A stretch of DNA of 41,955 nt from an uncultured Flavobacteriaceae bacterium (GCA_913043275.1 CAJWLL010000015.1:1-41955); one strand, 5' to 3'; shown: positions 15,604 to 24,307, counted from the first letter of the stretch. Translations and numbers: made by a program. The notes: generated from the letters alone by a model not told the origin.

Positions 15604-15750
15604 TTATTTGTACATAAAACAGATGTCAAATGCCCCTATGAGGATGTGGGCTTTGAGCAGATTGTGTAACCAAATATACGTTTTTGCGTCGACCCCCACC
15701 AGAGCAGCAGTCCAAGAAAACAAAAAAATATAATTGAAGTAATAAACTAT
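15604..15750 (-). pseudogene. Probable C-terminal remnant of a UbiA-family prenyltransferase
   Basis: Four bases after the mevalonate kinase stop, an open frame of 48 codons without a start codon runs to a TAA at 15604. It has a hydrophobic start (YYFNYIFLFSW) and ends with TYIWLHNLLKAHILIGAF and then DICFMYK. The LHNxLKxxIxxGxFxI pattern resembles, from memory, the last helix of flavobacterial UbiA prenyltransferases, which in many relatives lie between the mevalonate kinase and the pseudouridine synthase. The bulk of the gene would have been deleted. The identity rests on a short remembered match and on synteny, so it is tentative. Confidence 0.5.
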
Positions 15751-15754
15751 CTAG

Positions 15755-16684
15755 CTAAAAGTAATGAACTAAATCGATTCGATAGCCTTCCAGTACATTT
15801 TGGGCGATCTCAAAGTCTTTGGTAAATCCCAGCATATAGCCGCCACCTCCTGAGCCACAAAGCTTCAGGTAGTAGGTATTAGTCTCTAGCCCCTTTTTCC
15901 ACAGCCCGTGAAATTCTATAGGGATCATGGGTTTGAAGAATTTAAACACCAGAGCAGACAGGGATTTCATGCTGCAAAAAAAGGATTTGATATTCCCTTT
16001 AAGGAAATTTTCCACACATCGATCGGTCATTTGTGAAAATTCCTCGCGCATCATTTTACTAAATCCCTCTTCTTTCATGTTTTCCATAAACAGGGAGACC
16101 ATCGGAGCAGTTTCTCCGCTAACTCCACTGTCGAGCAAAAAGACCGCCCCTTTTCCATTGGTCTTTTGTAAGGTAAGTTCGGTTGTTTCGATCTTGTCCT
16201 TGGAGTGAATTAGCAAGGGCAAACTCAGATAACTGTTGAGTGGATCCAAACCAGAGGACTGTCCGTGAAAATAAGACTCCATGTCTACAAAAATACTTTT
16301 GAGTACTGAAAGCTTTTGGGGATTAGTGGTAGCCTCGGGGGGGATTTTGTCTAGAGCATATCGGTCGTATAAAGCAGCGACCAGTGCACCACTACTCCCA
16401 ACCCCATATCCCTGGGGAATACTACTGTCGAAATAAAGCTTACATTCTAAATCGGTTTGTAAAGCCTCCCAGTCTAAACGTAGTAAATCCTCCGGTAAGC
16501 GCTTGAGGTATTGGGTATAATCACACAAAGTTTGGTTAGAGGCACGGGTGACCTCATTTTCCTCCTCAGCACATTGTAGGGTTCCCCTAAAAAAATTGTA
16601 AGGGATGGAGAGTCCTTTGGAGTCATTAATGATACCATATTCTCCAAAGAGTAGAATTTTTGCAAAAAAAAAGGGACCTTTCAA
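15755..16684 (-). CDS. Mevalonate kinase-like GHMP kinase
   Basis: This 309-residue GHMP kinase begins FFFAKILLFGEYGII, as mevalonate kinases do, and has the ATP-binding motif PQGYGVGSSGALVAAL (90-105), a central SSGLDP segment and the C-terminal KLCGSGGGGYMLGF. It would phosphorylate mevalonate in isoprenoid synthesis. The start is a TTG at 16684, because an in-frame stop lies four codons upstream and no ATG is near. It follows mvaD by nine bases in one operon. Phosphomevalonate kinase activity cannot be excluded from the sequence alone. Confidence 0.85.
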   Translation of the reverse strand: MKGPFFFAKILLFGEYGIINDSKGLSIPYNFFRGTLQCAEEENEVTRASNQTLCDYTQYLKRLPEDLLRLDWEALQTDLECKLYFDSSIPQGYGVGSSGALVAALYDRYALDKIPPEATTNPQKLSVLKSIFVDMESYFHGQSSGLDPLNSYLSLPLLIHSKDKIETTELTLQKTNGKGAVFLLDSGVSGETAPMVSLFMENMKEEGFSKMMREEFSQMTDRCVENFLKGNIKSFFCSMKSLSALVFKFFKPMIPIEFHGLWKKGLETNTYYLKLCGSGGGGYMLGFTKDFEIAQNVLEGYRIDLVHYF

Positions 16685-16693
16685 CTTACAAAT

Positions 16694-17767
16694 TTAAATT
16701 TTTTTAGCGCCATTTCCCACTTGATCTTCAATGTATTGTCCCTGCTGACAATGGAAAACCAACTCCTTTTGGATAAAATCCAAAATGGGCGTGCGATCTT
16801 TTAAGGGATAGAGGAGGTGCACATTAGCTCCAGCATCAAGTGTAAAGCAGAGCGGCAGTCCTGTTTGTGCCCTGTAGTCCCAGACTTTTTGAAGGATCGC
16901 CAGGGTATTTGGTTGCATTAAAACAAAACTGGGACTAGAGGTCATCATCATAGCGTGGAGGGAAAGTGCCTCGGCCTCAGTCAGGTAGATAAACAATTCC
17001 AGGTCACCGCTGGTAAGTGCATTTTTGAGCTGTTTTAGATGGGTATTGGCTTGTTCAATGCGTTGTGTTGCAAAAGGATGACCCTGCATAAGTTTGTGAC
17101 CCACTGTACTGCTCACCCTTTTTTGTCCTTTATCCACTATCAAAACAGTGTCTTGGTAATCGTGGAAAATATGATGCCATTCCTCGGAAGGCGCAATGGC
17201 AAAGTGGTCATTGCTCTGAGGAAAAACATCGCTTTGCCCCCAAACCATAAGGGGGCCAGAAATACTTCTGGCAGCACTCCCCGATCCCAATCGGGCCAAA
17301 AAAGAGGCTTTTTGGAAGGATGCCTCCATGCTCCAATCGCTGTGAAACTGTCTTTCAAAATCCACTATACAAAGCGCCATGGCCGCCATGGCCGAGGCAG
17401 AGGAAGCAATACCACTGCTGTGGGGAAAAGAATTTTGGCTGGAGATCGACAAACTGTGTCCTTCCAAGGCAGGAAAATAGGGCATGATACGATCCATAAA
17501 CAGCTGAATTTTAGGATAGAATTCGGATTGTTTTTTTTGGTCAAATAAAAATTCAAAATGCTTGTCATTTAACTCCTCCCGTGGTGAAAAACTTACTTTG
17601 GTGGTGGTTACACATTGCGAAAGGGTAAAACTGATGGATGGATTTTGGGGTAATTGCTGTCCATGTTTTCCCCAGTATTTGATCAAGGCAATATTACTGG
17701 GTGCCTGCCATTGGGTCTGAAAATGGCCTTCTATCGAGGCGTCGAAAACAAAAGAATTCGTACTCAT
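16694..17767 (-). CDS. mvaD: Diphosphomevalonate decarboxylase
   Basis: This 357-residue GHMP-family enzyme converts mevalonate diphosphate to isopentenyl diphosphate. The signatures are SNIALIKYWGKHGQQLPQNP (24-43), PHSSGIASSASAMAAMA (nucleotide loop), GSGSAARSI and the C-terminal FTLDAGANVHLLYP. The start is an ATG at 17767. A TAnnTTTG match (TACCTTTG, 17781 to 17774) lies directly upstream but lacks a clear -33 element. It is the first gene of the mvaD-kinase pair and is divergent from tspO, 69 bases away. Confidence 0.92.
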   Translation of the reverse strand: MSTNSFVFDASIEGHFQTQWQAPSNIALIKYWGKHGQQLPQNPSISFTLSQCVTTTKVSFSPREELNDKHFEFLFDQKKQSEFYPKIQLFMDRIMPYFPALEGHSLSISSQNSFPHSSGIASSASAMAAMALCIVDFERQFHSDWSMEASFQKASFLARLGSGSAARSISGPLMVWGQSDVFPQSNDHFAIAPSEEWHHIFHDYQDTVLIVDKGQKRVSSTVGHKLMQGHPFATQRIEQANTHLKQLKNALTSGDLELFIYLTEAEALSLHAMMMTSSPSFVLMQPNTLAILQKVWDYRAQTGLPLCFTLDAGANVHLLYPLKDRTPILDFIQKELVFHCQQGQYIEDQVGNGAKKI

Positions 17768-17836
17768 GGATCACAAAGGTACTTGATGTCAGGGGTGGAA
17801 AAAAATATTGCTGACTGAAAATGATTAGTTTTGAGC

Positions 17837-18319
17837 ATGAAAAGAAAATTAGTTTTTTCCATTGCTACAGGTGTAATCGTCTGCTTGATGGTTGGTTTTT
17901 TGGCTGGTCAGGCCACCCAAACCTCTGTCAATACTTGGTATGCAAGCTTGAAAAAACCCTTTTTTAATCCACCCAATTGGCTTTTTGCTCCCATTTGGAC
18001 ACTACTGTACCTTATGATGGGAATTGCTGTTGGGCGGGTATGGAACTATGGTATCCATCACCGCTGGGTCAAAACTGCAATCTACCACTTTGGATTCCAA
18101 CTCTTGGTAAATGGACTTTGGTCACTGGTGTTCTTCGGACTGAAGAATCCTATTGGAGCCATGGTGGTGATTTTGATATTATTTTTTTTAATTATCAGAA
18201 CAATTCAACAGTTCAGAACCGTTGACCTTTTAGCCACAAGACTGCTTTACCCCTATTTGATATGGGTTTGTTTTGCAACTTTTTTGAACTTGGGTATTAT
18301 TTTTCTCAATTTTTTTTAA
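17837..18319 (+). CDS. tspO: TspO/MBR family membrane protein
   Basis: This 160-residue protein has five transmembrane segments and the TspO pattern: SLKKPFFNPPNWLFAPIWT (residues 38-56), YLMMGIAVGRVW, NGLWSLVFFGLKNP and a final helix. The family binds porphyrins and other ligands in membranes. The role in this organism is unknown. The ATG at 17837 is chosen over a TTG six bases earlier. A TAnnTTTG match (TAGTTTTG, 17826-17833) ends three bases before the ATG, so the mRNA may be nearly leaderless if that box is used. The frequent flavobacterial neighbour is mvaD, as here. Confidence 0.93.
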   Translation: MKRKLVFSIATGVIVCLMVGFLAGQATQTSVNTWYASLKKPFFNPPNWLFAPIWTLLYLMMGIAVGRVWNYGIHHRWVKTAIYHFGFQLLVNGLWSLVFFGLKNPIGAMVVILILFFLIIRTIQQFRTVDLLATRLLYPYLIWVCFATFLNLGIIFLNFF

Positions 18320-18554
18320 ATTAGTATTGCAACCAAATCCAAAATTTAAATACTATCAAAATCTACCTTAACAGGCTTAATCTTTTTATTCTTTAGTGGG
18401 GGTGGGCTTTTATGATAGTATGGCGATTTTTTTTTTAACATTGGATAAGTATATTCTTTATGGTTAATGTAAAAATAAATTATTAGGCAGGGGTTAATAA
18501 TAAATTAGAGGAGTTTTCCTATACGAAACGAGGACCTTAACGAAGTGATACTTA

Positions 18555-18869
18555 TTACTCAGGAGCCAGTTCAACTTTTAGCCCCCCTAGTTTTTTATCC
18601 ATTGGGATTTGACAGCCCAAGCGGCTGTTTTCTTTTACATGAAAAGCTTCTGACAACATGGCTTCTTCATCAGCACTTTTTTCACTCAAAGGATGATCAC
18701 TCAGCACATAGCACTGGCAAGAAGCACACATGGCCATTCCACCACAAATTCCATCCACATGCAATTCATAGGCTTTACAGACTTCCATTAGATTCATGGA
18801 CATATCGGTAGGGGCCACGAGTTGGTGCGGCACACCCGATCGATCAATAACTGTAATTTTAATATCCAT
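18555..18869 (-). CDS. 2Fe-2S ferredoxin, adrenodoxin type
   Basis: This 104-residue ferredoxin has the cluster ligands Cys42, Cys48, Cys51 and Cys86 (C-x5-C-x2-C then C), in ICGGMAMCASCQC and RLGCQIP. The spacing is that of adrenodoxin/ISC-type ferredoxins rather than plant type. It starts immediately after the stop of the ferredoxin-NADP reductase with no spacer, so the two probably form a redox pair. With nfu and mrp upstream in the same run, electron supply to Fe-S assembly is a reasonable inference. Confidence 0.92.
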   Translation of the reverse strand: MDIKITVIDRSGVPHQLVAPTDMSMNLMEVCKAYELHVDGICGGMAMCASCQCYVLSDHPLSEKSADEEAMLSEAFHVKENSRLGCQIPMDKKLGGLKVELAPE

Positions 18870-19922
18870 TTATTCGATGGTTTTTATTATTGATTTTTGG
18901 GCCTCCTTTCGGCTGCCGTCAAATCCATTGATACCACTAACGGTAGTGTATTTCAGTACATTTCGCTTTTCGGGATAGAGACGTCGAAAAGCACTTTGAC
19001 ACATCAAGGTAGCTTCATGGAAGCCACAGAGGATGAGCTTGAGCTTACCGGGATAAGTATTTACGTCCCCTATAGCATAAATGCCAGGAATATTGGTTTG
19101 GTAGTCGAGACTATTGTCAACTTTGATAGCGTTTTTTTCAATTTCCAATCCCCATTGGGCAATGGGACCTAGTTTGGGGGTAAGTCCAAAAAGAGGAATA
19201 AAAAAATCGATGAAACGAACAAGTGAAGTCCCCTCCCGGGTAACAGTTAAGGAGTTCAAATGCTTATCGCCCTCCAAGGCAGTAATTTCTGCAGGAGTAA
19301 TTATTTCAATTTTGTTTTGGTCTTTGAGGGCCTGTACTTTATCCACTGATTCTAGTGCCCCTCTGAATTCGTTACGGCGGTGAACTAGGGTAACGCTTTG
19401 GGCCACTTCTGCCAGCACGATACTCCAGTCCAGGGCCGAGTCGCCTCCTCCGGCAATAAGCACTTTTTTGTCACGGTATTTTTCGGGTTCACGGATAATG
19501 TAATCAACACCCTTGTCCTCCCATTGTGCCAAATTGGACAGATTGGGCTTTCGCGGTTCGAAAGTCCCCAATCCTCCAGCAATAGCTACGACTGGTGCAT
19601 GGTGATAAGTTCCCTTATCTGTTATGACCACAAAACTGCCATCGGCTTGTTTTTGAATCTCCTGAGCAGTCTCTCCAAGGGTAAAACCCGGTTGGAAGGG
19701 TTCGATTTGTTCCATTAGCTTATCAACTAAATCCCCCGCTAATATTTCGGTTCGGGAGGGAATGTCGTAAATGGGCTTTTTTGGATAGATTTCGGCACAC
19801 TGACCCCCAGGTTTGGGTAAGGAATCAATCAAGTGGCATTTTAAATTTAGTAATCCGGCTTCAAAGACAGCAAACAAACCAGTGGGACCAGCTCCAATGA
19901 TGATGATGTTCGTTCTGATCAT
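18870..19922 (-). CDS. Ferredoxin--NADP reductase, thioredoxin-reductase-like
   Basis: This 350-residue flavoprotein of the TrxB-like FNR class has FAD-binding IGAGPTG (8-14), the GGQCAEIYPKKPIYDIP segment, NADPH-binding AGGGDSALDW and the second FAD motif IYAIGDVNTYPG. It lacks the CxxC redox pair of thioredoxin reductases, which fits the FNR assignment. It should transfer electrons between NADPH and the adjacent ferredoxin. It lies three bases after nfu in the same run of genes. Confidence 0.93.
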   Translation of the reverse strand: MIRTNIIIIGAGPTGLFAVFEAGLLNLKCHLIDSLPKPGGQCAEIYPKKPIYDIPSRTEILAGDLVDKLMEQIEPFQPGFTLGETAQEIQKQADGSFVVITDKGTYHHAPVVAIAGGLGTFEPRKPNLSNLAQWEDKGVDYIIREPEKYRDKKVLIAGGGDSALDWSIVLAEVAQSVTLVHRRNEFRGALESVDKVQALKDQNKIEIITPAEITALEGDKHLNSLTVTREGTSLVRFIDFFIPLFGLTPKLGPIAQWGLEIEKNAIKVDNSLDYQTNIPGIYAIGDVNTYPGKLKLILCGFHEATLMCQSAFRRLYPEKRNVLKYTTVSGINGFDGSRKEAQKSIIKTIE

Positions 19923-19925
19923 GAG

Positions 19926-20171
19926 TTAGGCAGGATCTACACTGACAACTTCCTCGATCTCAGGAGCGTGTTTTTTTATGGTCATCTCTACACCCGACTT
20001 GAGGGTCATCTGATTGACGGTACAGGAAACACAAGCTCCATGGAGTTGTACTTTTACCTTTTTGTCGTTTTCGATGGCGACCAAGGATATGTCTCCTCCG
20101 TCGGATTCCAAAAACGGGCGAATCTCTTCTAATGCTAACAGTACTTTTTCTTCTATTTCTTTTGAATCCAT
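19926..20171 (-). CDS. NifU C-terminal domain protein (Nfu)
   Basis: This 81-residue single-domain Nfu protein has the core pattern ALEEIRPFLESDGGDISLV and the cluster-binding pair Cys47-x-x-Cys50 in GACVSCTVNQMTLK. It is expected to carry an Fe-S cluster, typically 4Fe-4S bound between two subunits, and to pass it to client proteins. It is placed five bases after mrp and three before the reductase, so it is probably co-translated with other Fe-S functions. Confidence 0.92.
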   Translation of the reverse strand: MDSKEIEEKVLLALEEIRPFLESDGGDISLVAIENDKKVKVQLHGACVSCTVNQMTLKSGVEMTIKKHAPEIEEVVSVDPA

Positions 20172-20176
20172 GTGTT

Positions 20177-21304
20177 TTATTTTACAGCAGAGCAGCCAAC
20201 CATATTGGTAATGGCTACGGCCTTTGTTGGTGGTAAAGTAGTATTTCTTTTTAATAATTGGGTCACCAAATTTTGGGTTACTTCGGTGATGGACTGCTGA
20301 ATTAATGTACCTTTCTGCAATGCGGCAGGTCTTCCGACGTCAGCTGCTTCTCTAACACTCTGTATTAATGGCAAAGCTCCAAGGAAGGGTACGTTTTTGT
20401 CTGCTGCCAAATTTTCTGCGCCTTGCTTGCCAAAAATATAGTATTTATTCTCGGGCAATTCCTCAGGGGTAAAGTAGGCCATGTTTTCGATGATCCCCAA
20501 AACAGGTACATCAATACTTTCTTGTGTGAACATGGCGATTCCTTTTTTGGCAGCAGCAAGGGCCACATTTTGTGGGGTACTGATCACTACTGACCCATTC
20601 AGGGGGAGTGACTGAACGATGCTAAGATGAATATCGCCTGTGCCGGGGGGAAGGTCGATGAGTAAAAAATCTAAGTTTCCCCAGTCGGCATCAAATATCA
20701 TCTGGTTGAGGGCCTTGGTAGCCATCGGCCCACGCCAAACCACAGCTTGGTTGGGTTGAGTAAAAAATCCAATTGACAAGACCTTGACTCCGTAATTTTC
20801 TACAGGGGCCATTTTGGATTTACCACCCACATTGACTGACAAGGGTCTTTTGCCTTCCAAATCAAACATGGTAGGTATTGAAGGACCGTAGATGTCAGCA
20901 TCCAAAACCCCGACTTTACAACCCATTTTTGCAAGTGTAACAGCCAGGTTGGTCGTTACTGTAGATTTTCCTACTCCTCCTTTACCAGAGGAAACAGCTA
21001 TTATGGAATCGATACCAGGAATGGGCTGGCCCTTAATAGGGGTCCTAGGAGCAGGCGTTTCTACTTTGGTATTGATTTTGATTTTGGCTTTGGGGTGCAC
21101 TTTTTTGTGCAAAACCTCCAATATAATGACCTCTAATTTTTTTCGAGCTTGTAAGCTGGGGTTTGACAAACACACGTCAATGTCAATTTCATCACCAAAT
21201 ATCATGATGTTGGTTACTGCCTTGCTGTCAATCAAGTTTTCTACTGCTCCCGGCGTAGTTATTGTTTTTAAGGCTTGCACCACATCTTGGTAGTTCAATT
21301 TCAT
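20177..21304 (-). CDS. Mrp/NBP35-type Fe-S carrier ATPase
   Basis: This 375-residue P-loop protein has an N-terminal MIP18-like (DUF59) domain (about 1-80) and a MinD-like ATPase domain with deviant Walker A SSGKGGVGKST (105-115) and DADIYGPSIPTM. It is expected to assemble or carry Fe-S clusters. The C-terminal CxxC seen in many homologues is absent; the corresponding area reads NMAYFTPEELPENKYYIFG. The ATG at 21304 was chosen because the longer frame would overlap the upstream gene and adds unrelated residues. Confidence 0.92.
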   Translation of the reverse strand: MKLNYQDVVQALKTITTPGAVENLIDSKAVTNIMIFGDEIDIDVCLSNPSLQARKKLEVIILEVLHKKVHPKAKIKINTKVETPAPRTPIKGQPIPGIDSIIAVSSGKGGVGKSTVTTNLAVTLAKMGCKVGVLDADIYGPSIPTMFDLEGKRPLSVNVGGKSKMAPVENYGVKVLSIGFFTQPNQAVVWRGPMATKALNQMIFDADWGNLDFLLIDLPPGTGDIHLSIVQSLPLNGSVVISTPQNVALAAAKKGIAMFTQESIDVPVLGIIENMAYFTPEELPENKYYIFGKQGAENLAADKNVPFLGALPLIQSVREAADVGRPAALQKGTLIQQSITEVTQNLVTQLLKRNTTLPPTKAVAITNMVGCSAVK

Positions 21305-21362
21305 CTCCAGCAAACTTGTTTTTTTTTTACAAATATACTCTAATCTGTTCGGAAAGAAAAGT

Positions 21363-21698
21363 TTAGATTTCGAAGGGAGGAAGGACAGTATTGGGATCCC
21401 AAAAAAAATCTTCAAAATCAATTATTTGATCATTTTTTAACATGAGCCCCTCGCTTTCAAGAAGTTGTTGCATCAATTTGGACCCGTGGAAATGGTGCTT
21501 TCCGGTCAACATTCCATTCCGGTTAACTACCCGATGAGCGGGAACATCAGGCCGGTGGTGGGAGGCATTCATAGCGTAACCTACCATTCTGGCACTCTGG
21601 GGATGGCCCAAATAAAGGGCAATGGCACCATAGGAAGTAATCCTCCCTATTGGAATCTTTTGGACAACTGCATAAACCTGATCAAAAAATTGAGACAT
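21363..21698 (-). CDS. Alkyltransferase-like protein (MGMT family, Cys replaced)
   Basis: This 111-residue protein matches the DNA-binding domain of O6-alkylguanine transferases: KIPIGRITSYGAIALYLGHP, with the arginine finger and helix-turn-helix, followed by PAHRVVNRNG. The alkyl-accepting cysteine of the PCHRV motif is Ala54 here, so it cannot act as an alkyltransferase. Such alkyltransferase-like proteins bind damaged bases and pass them to nucleotide excision repair. It overlaps the trmB stop by one base (TGATG). Confidence 0.88.
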   Translation of the reverse strand: MSQFFDQVYAVVQKIPIGRITSYGAIALYLGHPQSARMVGYAMNASHHRPDVPAHRVVNRNGMLTGKHHFHGSKLMQQLLESEGLMLKNDQIIDFEDFFWDPNTVLPPFEI

Positions 21699-22372
21699 CA
21701 GCTGAATTGAAATTGAATGTATGTGATGGGTTTATTTTGCTCTAAAAAAATATTTTCGTAAAAAGTTTGAACTGCGACAGCTGACCTTGGAGCATTGAGG
21801 TTGTTATAAATGTCGTGGTGGGAATAGCGTAATCGATAGGCCGGGCTATGCATCAGGCCTAGGGTATAGCCGTATAAAAACTCACTGTCGGTTTTGAGAT
21901 GAACATTGCCTTCGGTTTTTAGTATTTGCCGGTATAGATTCAAAAATTCGGGATGGATCAATCGATGTTTACTTCTTTTAAGCTTTATCTGTGGATCAGG
22001 GAAGGTTATCCATATTTCGGCCACCTCCTCGGCGGAAAAAATAGTGTCAATCATCTTTATTTGTGCACGAACAAAAGCAATATTTTCAAGGTTTTTCTCC
22101 AGAGCAGTTTTGGCACCCCTCCAAAATCGTGAGCCTTTGATGTCTATCCCAATGAAATTTTTGTCAGGATTTTGGGTAGCCAAATGGAGAGTGTACTCCC
22201 CTTTTCCACAACCCAACTCCAATATAATGGGGTGGTCGTTTTTAAAATACTTTACTTGCCAGTAGCCCTTGAGCTCAAAAGCGTCTTTTTCCAAAATCGT
22301 CCGTGCAGGCTGAATGACATTTTTAAAGGATTTATTCTCCTCAAAGCGCTTAAGTTTATTTTTACTTCCCAT
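21698..22372 (-). CDS. trmB: tRNA (guanine46-N7)-methyltransferase
   Basis: This 224-residue SAM-dependent methyltransferase has SAM-binding ILELGCGKGEYTLHLA, then FIGIDIKGSRFWRGAK and the TrmB signature ITFPDPQIKLKRSKHRL. It modifies G46 in the tRNA variable loop. The ATG at 22372 is used; a TTG two codons earlier is possible. A TAnnTTTG match (TAACTTTG, 22397 to 22390) lies 18 bases upstream without a clear -33 box. It would be the first gene of the run that extends to the ferredoxin. Confidence 0.94.
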   Translation of the reverse strand: MGSKNKLKRFEENKSFKNVIQPARTILEKDAFELKGYWQVKYFKNDHPIILELGCGKGEYTLHLATQNPDKNFIGIDIKGSRFWRGAKTALEKNLENIAFVRAQIKMIDTIFSAEEVAEIWITFPDPQIKLKRSKHRLIHPEFLNLYRQILKTEGNVHLKTDSEFLYGYTLGLMHSPAYRLRYSHHDIYNNLNAPRSAVAVQTFYENIFLEQNKPITYIQFQFS

Positions 22373-22409
22373 AGTCAAATTTCAAAAGACAAAGTTAGCT
22401 AATGGATAA

Positions 22410-23480
22410 TTAATCTTCATTAAACTTCTCCTCTTTGGTAACGCGTTGCAGAGTGAAAGAAAATTCGGAACCCACTCCAGGGATACTTTCGACCAAGAGC
22501 TTTTCCTGATGGGCTTCAATAATGTGTTTGACGATGGACAAGCCCAATCCCGACCCTCCAGCTTTACGATTTCCGGATTTATCTACACGATAAAAGCGTT
22601 CGAAAATACGAGGCAAATGCTCATCTGCTACCCCTTCCCCATTGTCAGAAACCTTAACCAAGATTTTATCTTTATTCAATTCTTCCAAACTTACTTCTGT
22701 TTTTCCATTTTTTACCCCATACTTTAGCGAATTGACGATCAAATTGGTCAGCACCTGTTGAATCCTTTCCTCGTCGGCAAAAACGATAAAAGACTGTGAA
22801 TACTCCCGGTCAAGACCTATAGAGATTTTGTTTTTAACGGCTTGCATTTCTAGCAAATCAAAAACATTCTCTATGAGTTGCTTAACGTCGAAATAAGTCC
22901 TTTCAATTGTCTTGATCCCTGATTCGAATTGGGTAATCAAGTCTAAATCTTTAACGACATAGATCAGTCTCTCCACCCCCTTGGCAGTTCTTTTAAGGTA
23001 CTTCTCCCTCACTTTTTTATCCTCAACAGCTCCCTCTAGAAGGGTAAGTACATAGCCCTGAATTGTAAATAAGGGAGTTTTTAATTCGTGTGAAATATTA
23101 CCAATAAACTCCTTACGGTAGTCCTCCTTTTCTTTCAGAGATTCTATTTCAAGTTTTTTGTCGTCGGCAAATTTTTGCACACTCTGTCGGAGCACCTCCA
23201 TATCAGATTGAACGATTTGCTGACTCATTGATACTCCCGAGGGAGAAAGGTCGTTGTATATGCCCTTAATCTTGTTGAGGATGAATCTTTCAATTCTATA
23301 ATGAATTAGGAAAACAGAGGAAATAAAGAAAAAAAAAAGCAGAAAAATTAGTAGGGTAAGAATCTTAGCGTCGGGTTGTAGGTCAATGACTAGAAAAAAA
23401 ATAGAGAGCATTAAGGTCAAAAATATAACTAAAATGGCCGACAGTCTTAAAGCTACTCTAAAATTCTTTATCCTCAACAC
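22410..23480 (-). CDS. Sensor histidine kinase, PhoR-like
   Basis: This 356-residue membrane kinase has two N-terminal transmembrane segments (about 11-32 and 39-60) with only a short loop between them, so there is no large periplasmic sensor. A coiled linker follows, then the phosphoacceptor His131 in FIGNISHELKTPL, the N box (VLTNLIVNSLKYG), the G1 box (DNGEGV), the F box (FERFYRVD) and the G2 box (GGSGLGLSIV). The start is GTG at 23480, five bases after the response regulator stop. The closest named type is PhoR, but there is no pst or pho gene nearby. Confidence 0.9.
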   Translation of the reverse strand: MLRIKNFRVALRLSAILVIFLTLMLSIFFLVIDLQPDAKILTLLIFLLFFFFISSVFLIHYRIERFILNKIKGIYNDLSPSGVSMSQQIVQSDMEVLRQSVQKFADDKKLEIESLKEKEDYRKEFIGNISHELKTPLFTIQGYVLTLLEGAVEDKKVREKYLKRTAKGVERLIYVVKDLDLITQFESGIKTIERTYFDVKQLIENVFDLLEMQAVKNKISIGLDREYSQSFIVFADEERIQQVLTNLIVNSLKYGVKNGKTEVSLEELNKDKILVKVSDNGEGVADEHLPRIFERFYRVDKSGNRKAGGSGLGLSIVKHIIEAHQEKLLVESIPGVGSEFSFTLQRVTKEEKFNED

Positions 23481-23485
23481 TGTAA

Positions 23486-24178
23486 TTATTTGGAGGGTTT
23501 GACAAATTTGTAACCTACCCCTTTGACGGTCTTAAAGTATTTATCACCCAATTTTTCTCTAAGTTTTCGGATATGTACGTCTATTGTCCTAGCTCCAACC
23601 ACTACTTCACTCCCCCATACAATTTCCATTATTTTTTCTCTTTTGACTACCTTATCTAGTTTAGAGGCCAAAAGGTAAAGAAGTTCAAATTCTTTTCTAG
23701 GCAAAGAAAAGGTTTTCCCTTTATGAGTCACTTCGTATCTTTCTTTGTCAATGATCAGTTTGCCTAGTTGTATTTTATCTTGGTTTTCTTCCTCTTTTTT
23801 GAGTCGTCGTAATAGGGCTTTGACTTTGGAAAGGATAATCTTGGGTTTAATGGGCTTGGTGACATAGTCGTCTGCACCGGCATCAAAAGCAGCCACGTAA
23901 GAATAATCTTCCCCCCTGGCGGTGAGGAACATTATGATGGTATCGTCAAAACTAATATCATTGCGTAAATTTTCGCAAGCTTCAATACCATCCATTTCAG
24001 GCATCATGACATCCATGATGATCAAATTAGGAATGTATTTTTTAGCCTTTTTCAAGGCATCTCTGCCATTGGATGCAGTTTTTACATTGTAACCCTCTTG
24101 TTCCAGATTGTATTTTATGATCTCAATAACATCTGGTTCATCATCAACCAACAATATCTTGATATCCTTTTTTTTCAT
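23486..24178 (-). CDS. Response regulator, OmpR/PhoB family
   Basis: This 230-residue regulator has a receiver domain with the acidic pocket Asp12-Asp13, phosphoacceptor Asp56 in IIMDVMMPEMDG, a conserved Thr in MFLTARG and Lys in VTKP. The C-terminal winged helix carries SLPRKEFELLYLLA and TIDVHIRKLREKLG. It is the upstream partner of the histidine kinase in a two-gene operon. The regulon is unknown. The nearest target candidate is the divergent small secreted protein gene, but no operator was identified. Confidence 0.93.
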   Translation of the reverse strand: MKKKDIKILLVDDEPDVIEIIKYNLEQEGYNVKTASNGRDALKKAKKYIPNLIIMDVMMPEMDGIEACENLRNDISFDDTIIMFLTARGEDYSYVAAFDAGADDYVTKPIKPKIILSKVKALLRRLKKEEENQDKIQLGKLIIDKERYEVTHKGKTFSLPRKEFELLYLLASKLDKVVKREKIMEIVWGSEVVVGARTIDVHIRKLREKLGDKYFKTVKGVGYKFVKPSK

Positions 24179-24307
24179 CTCATTATATATTTTACTAATA
24201 TAAAGATTAATCCCATTGATAAGAAAAATCAGATTCTATGAGACCACAAATCACCATCGGGATTAATTTTACTAACTTTAGATATTTTTCATTTAAAAAA
24301 ACCTGTA

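Noticed and set aside
21305-21421. Longer Mrp with 39 extra N-terminal residues
   Set aside because: It would overlap the alkyltransferase-like gene, and the family starts at the internal ATG (MKLNYQDVV).
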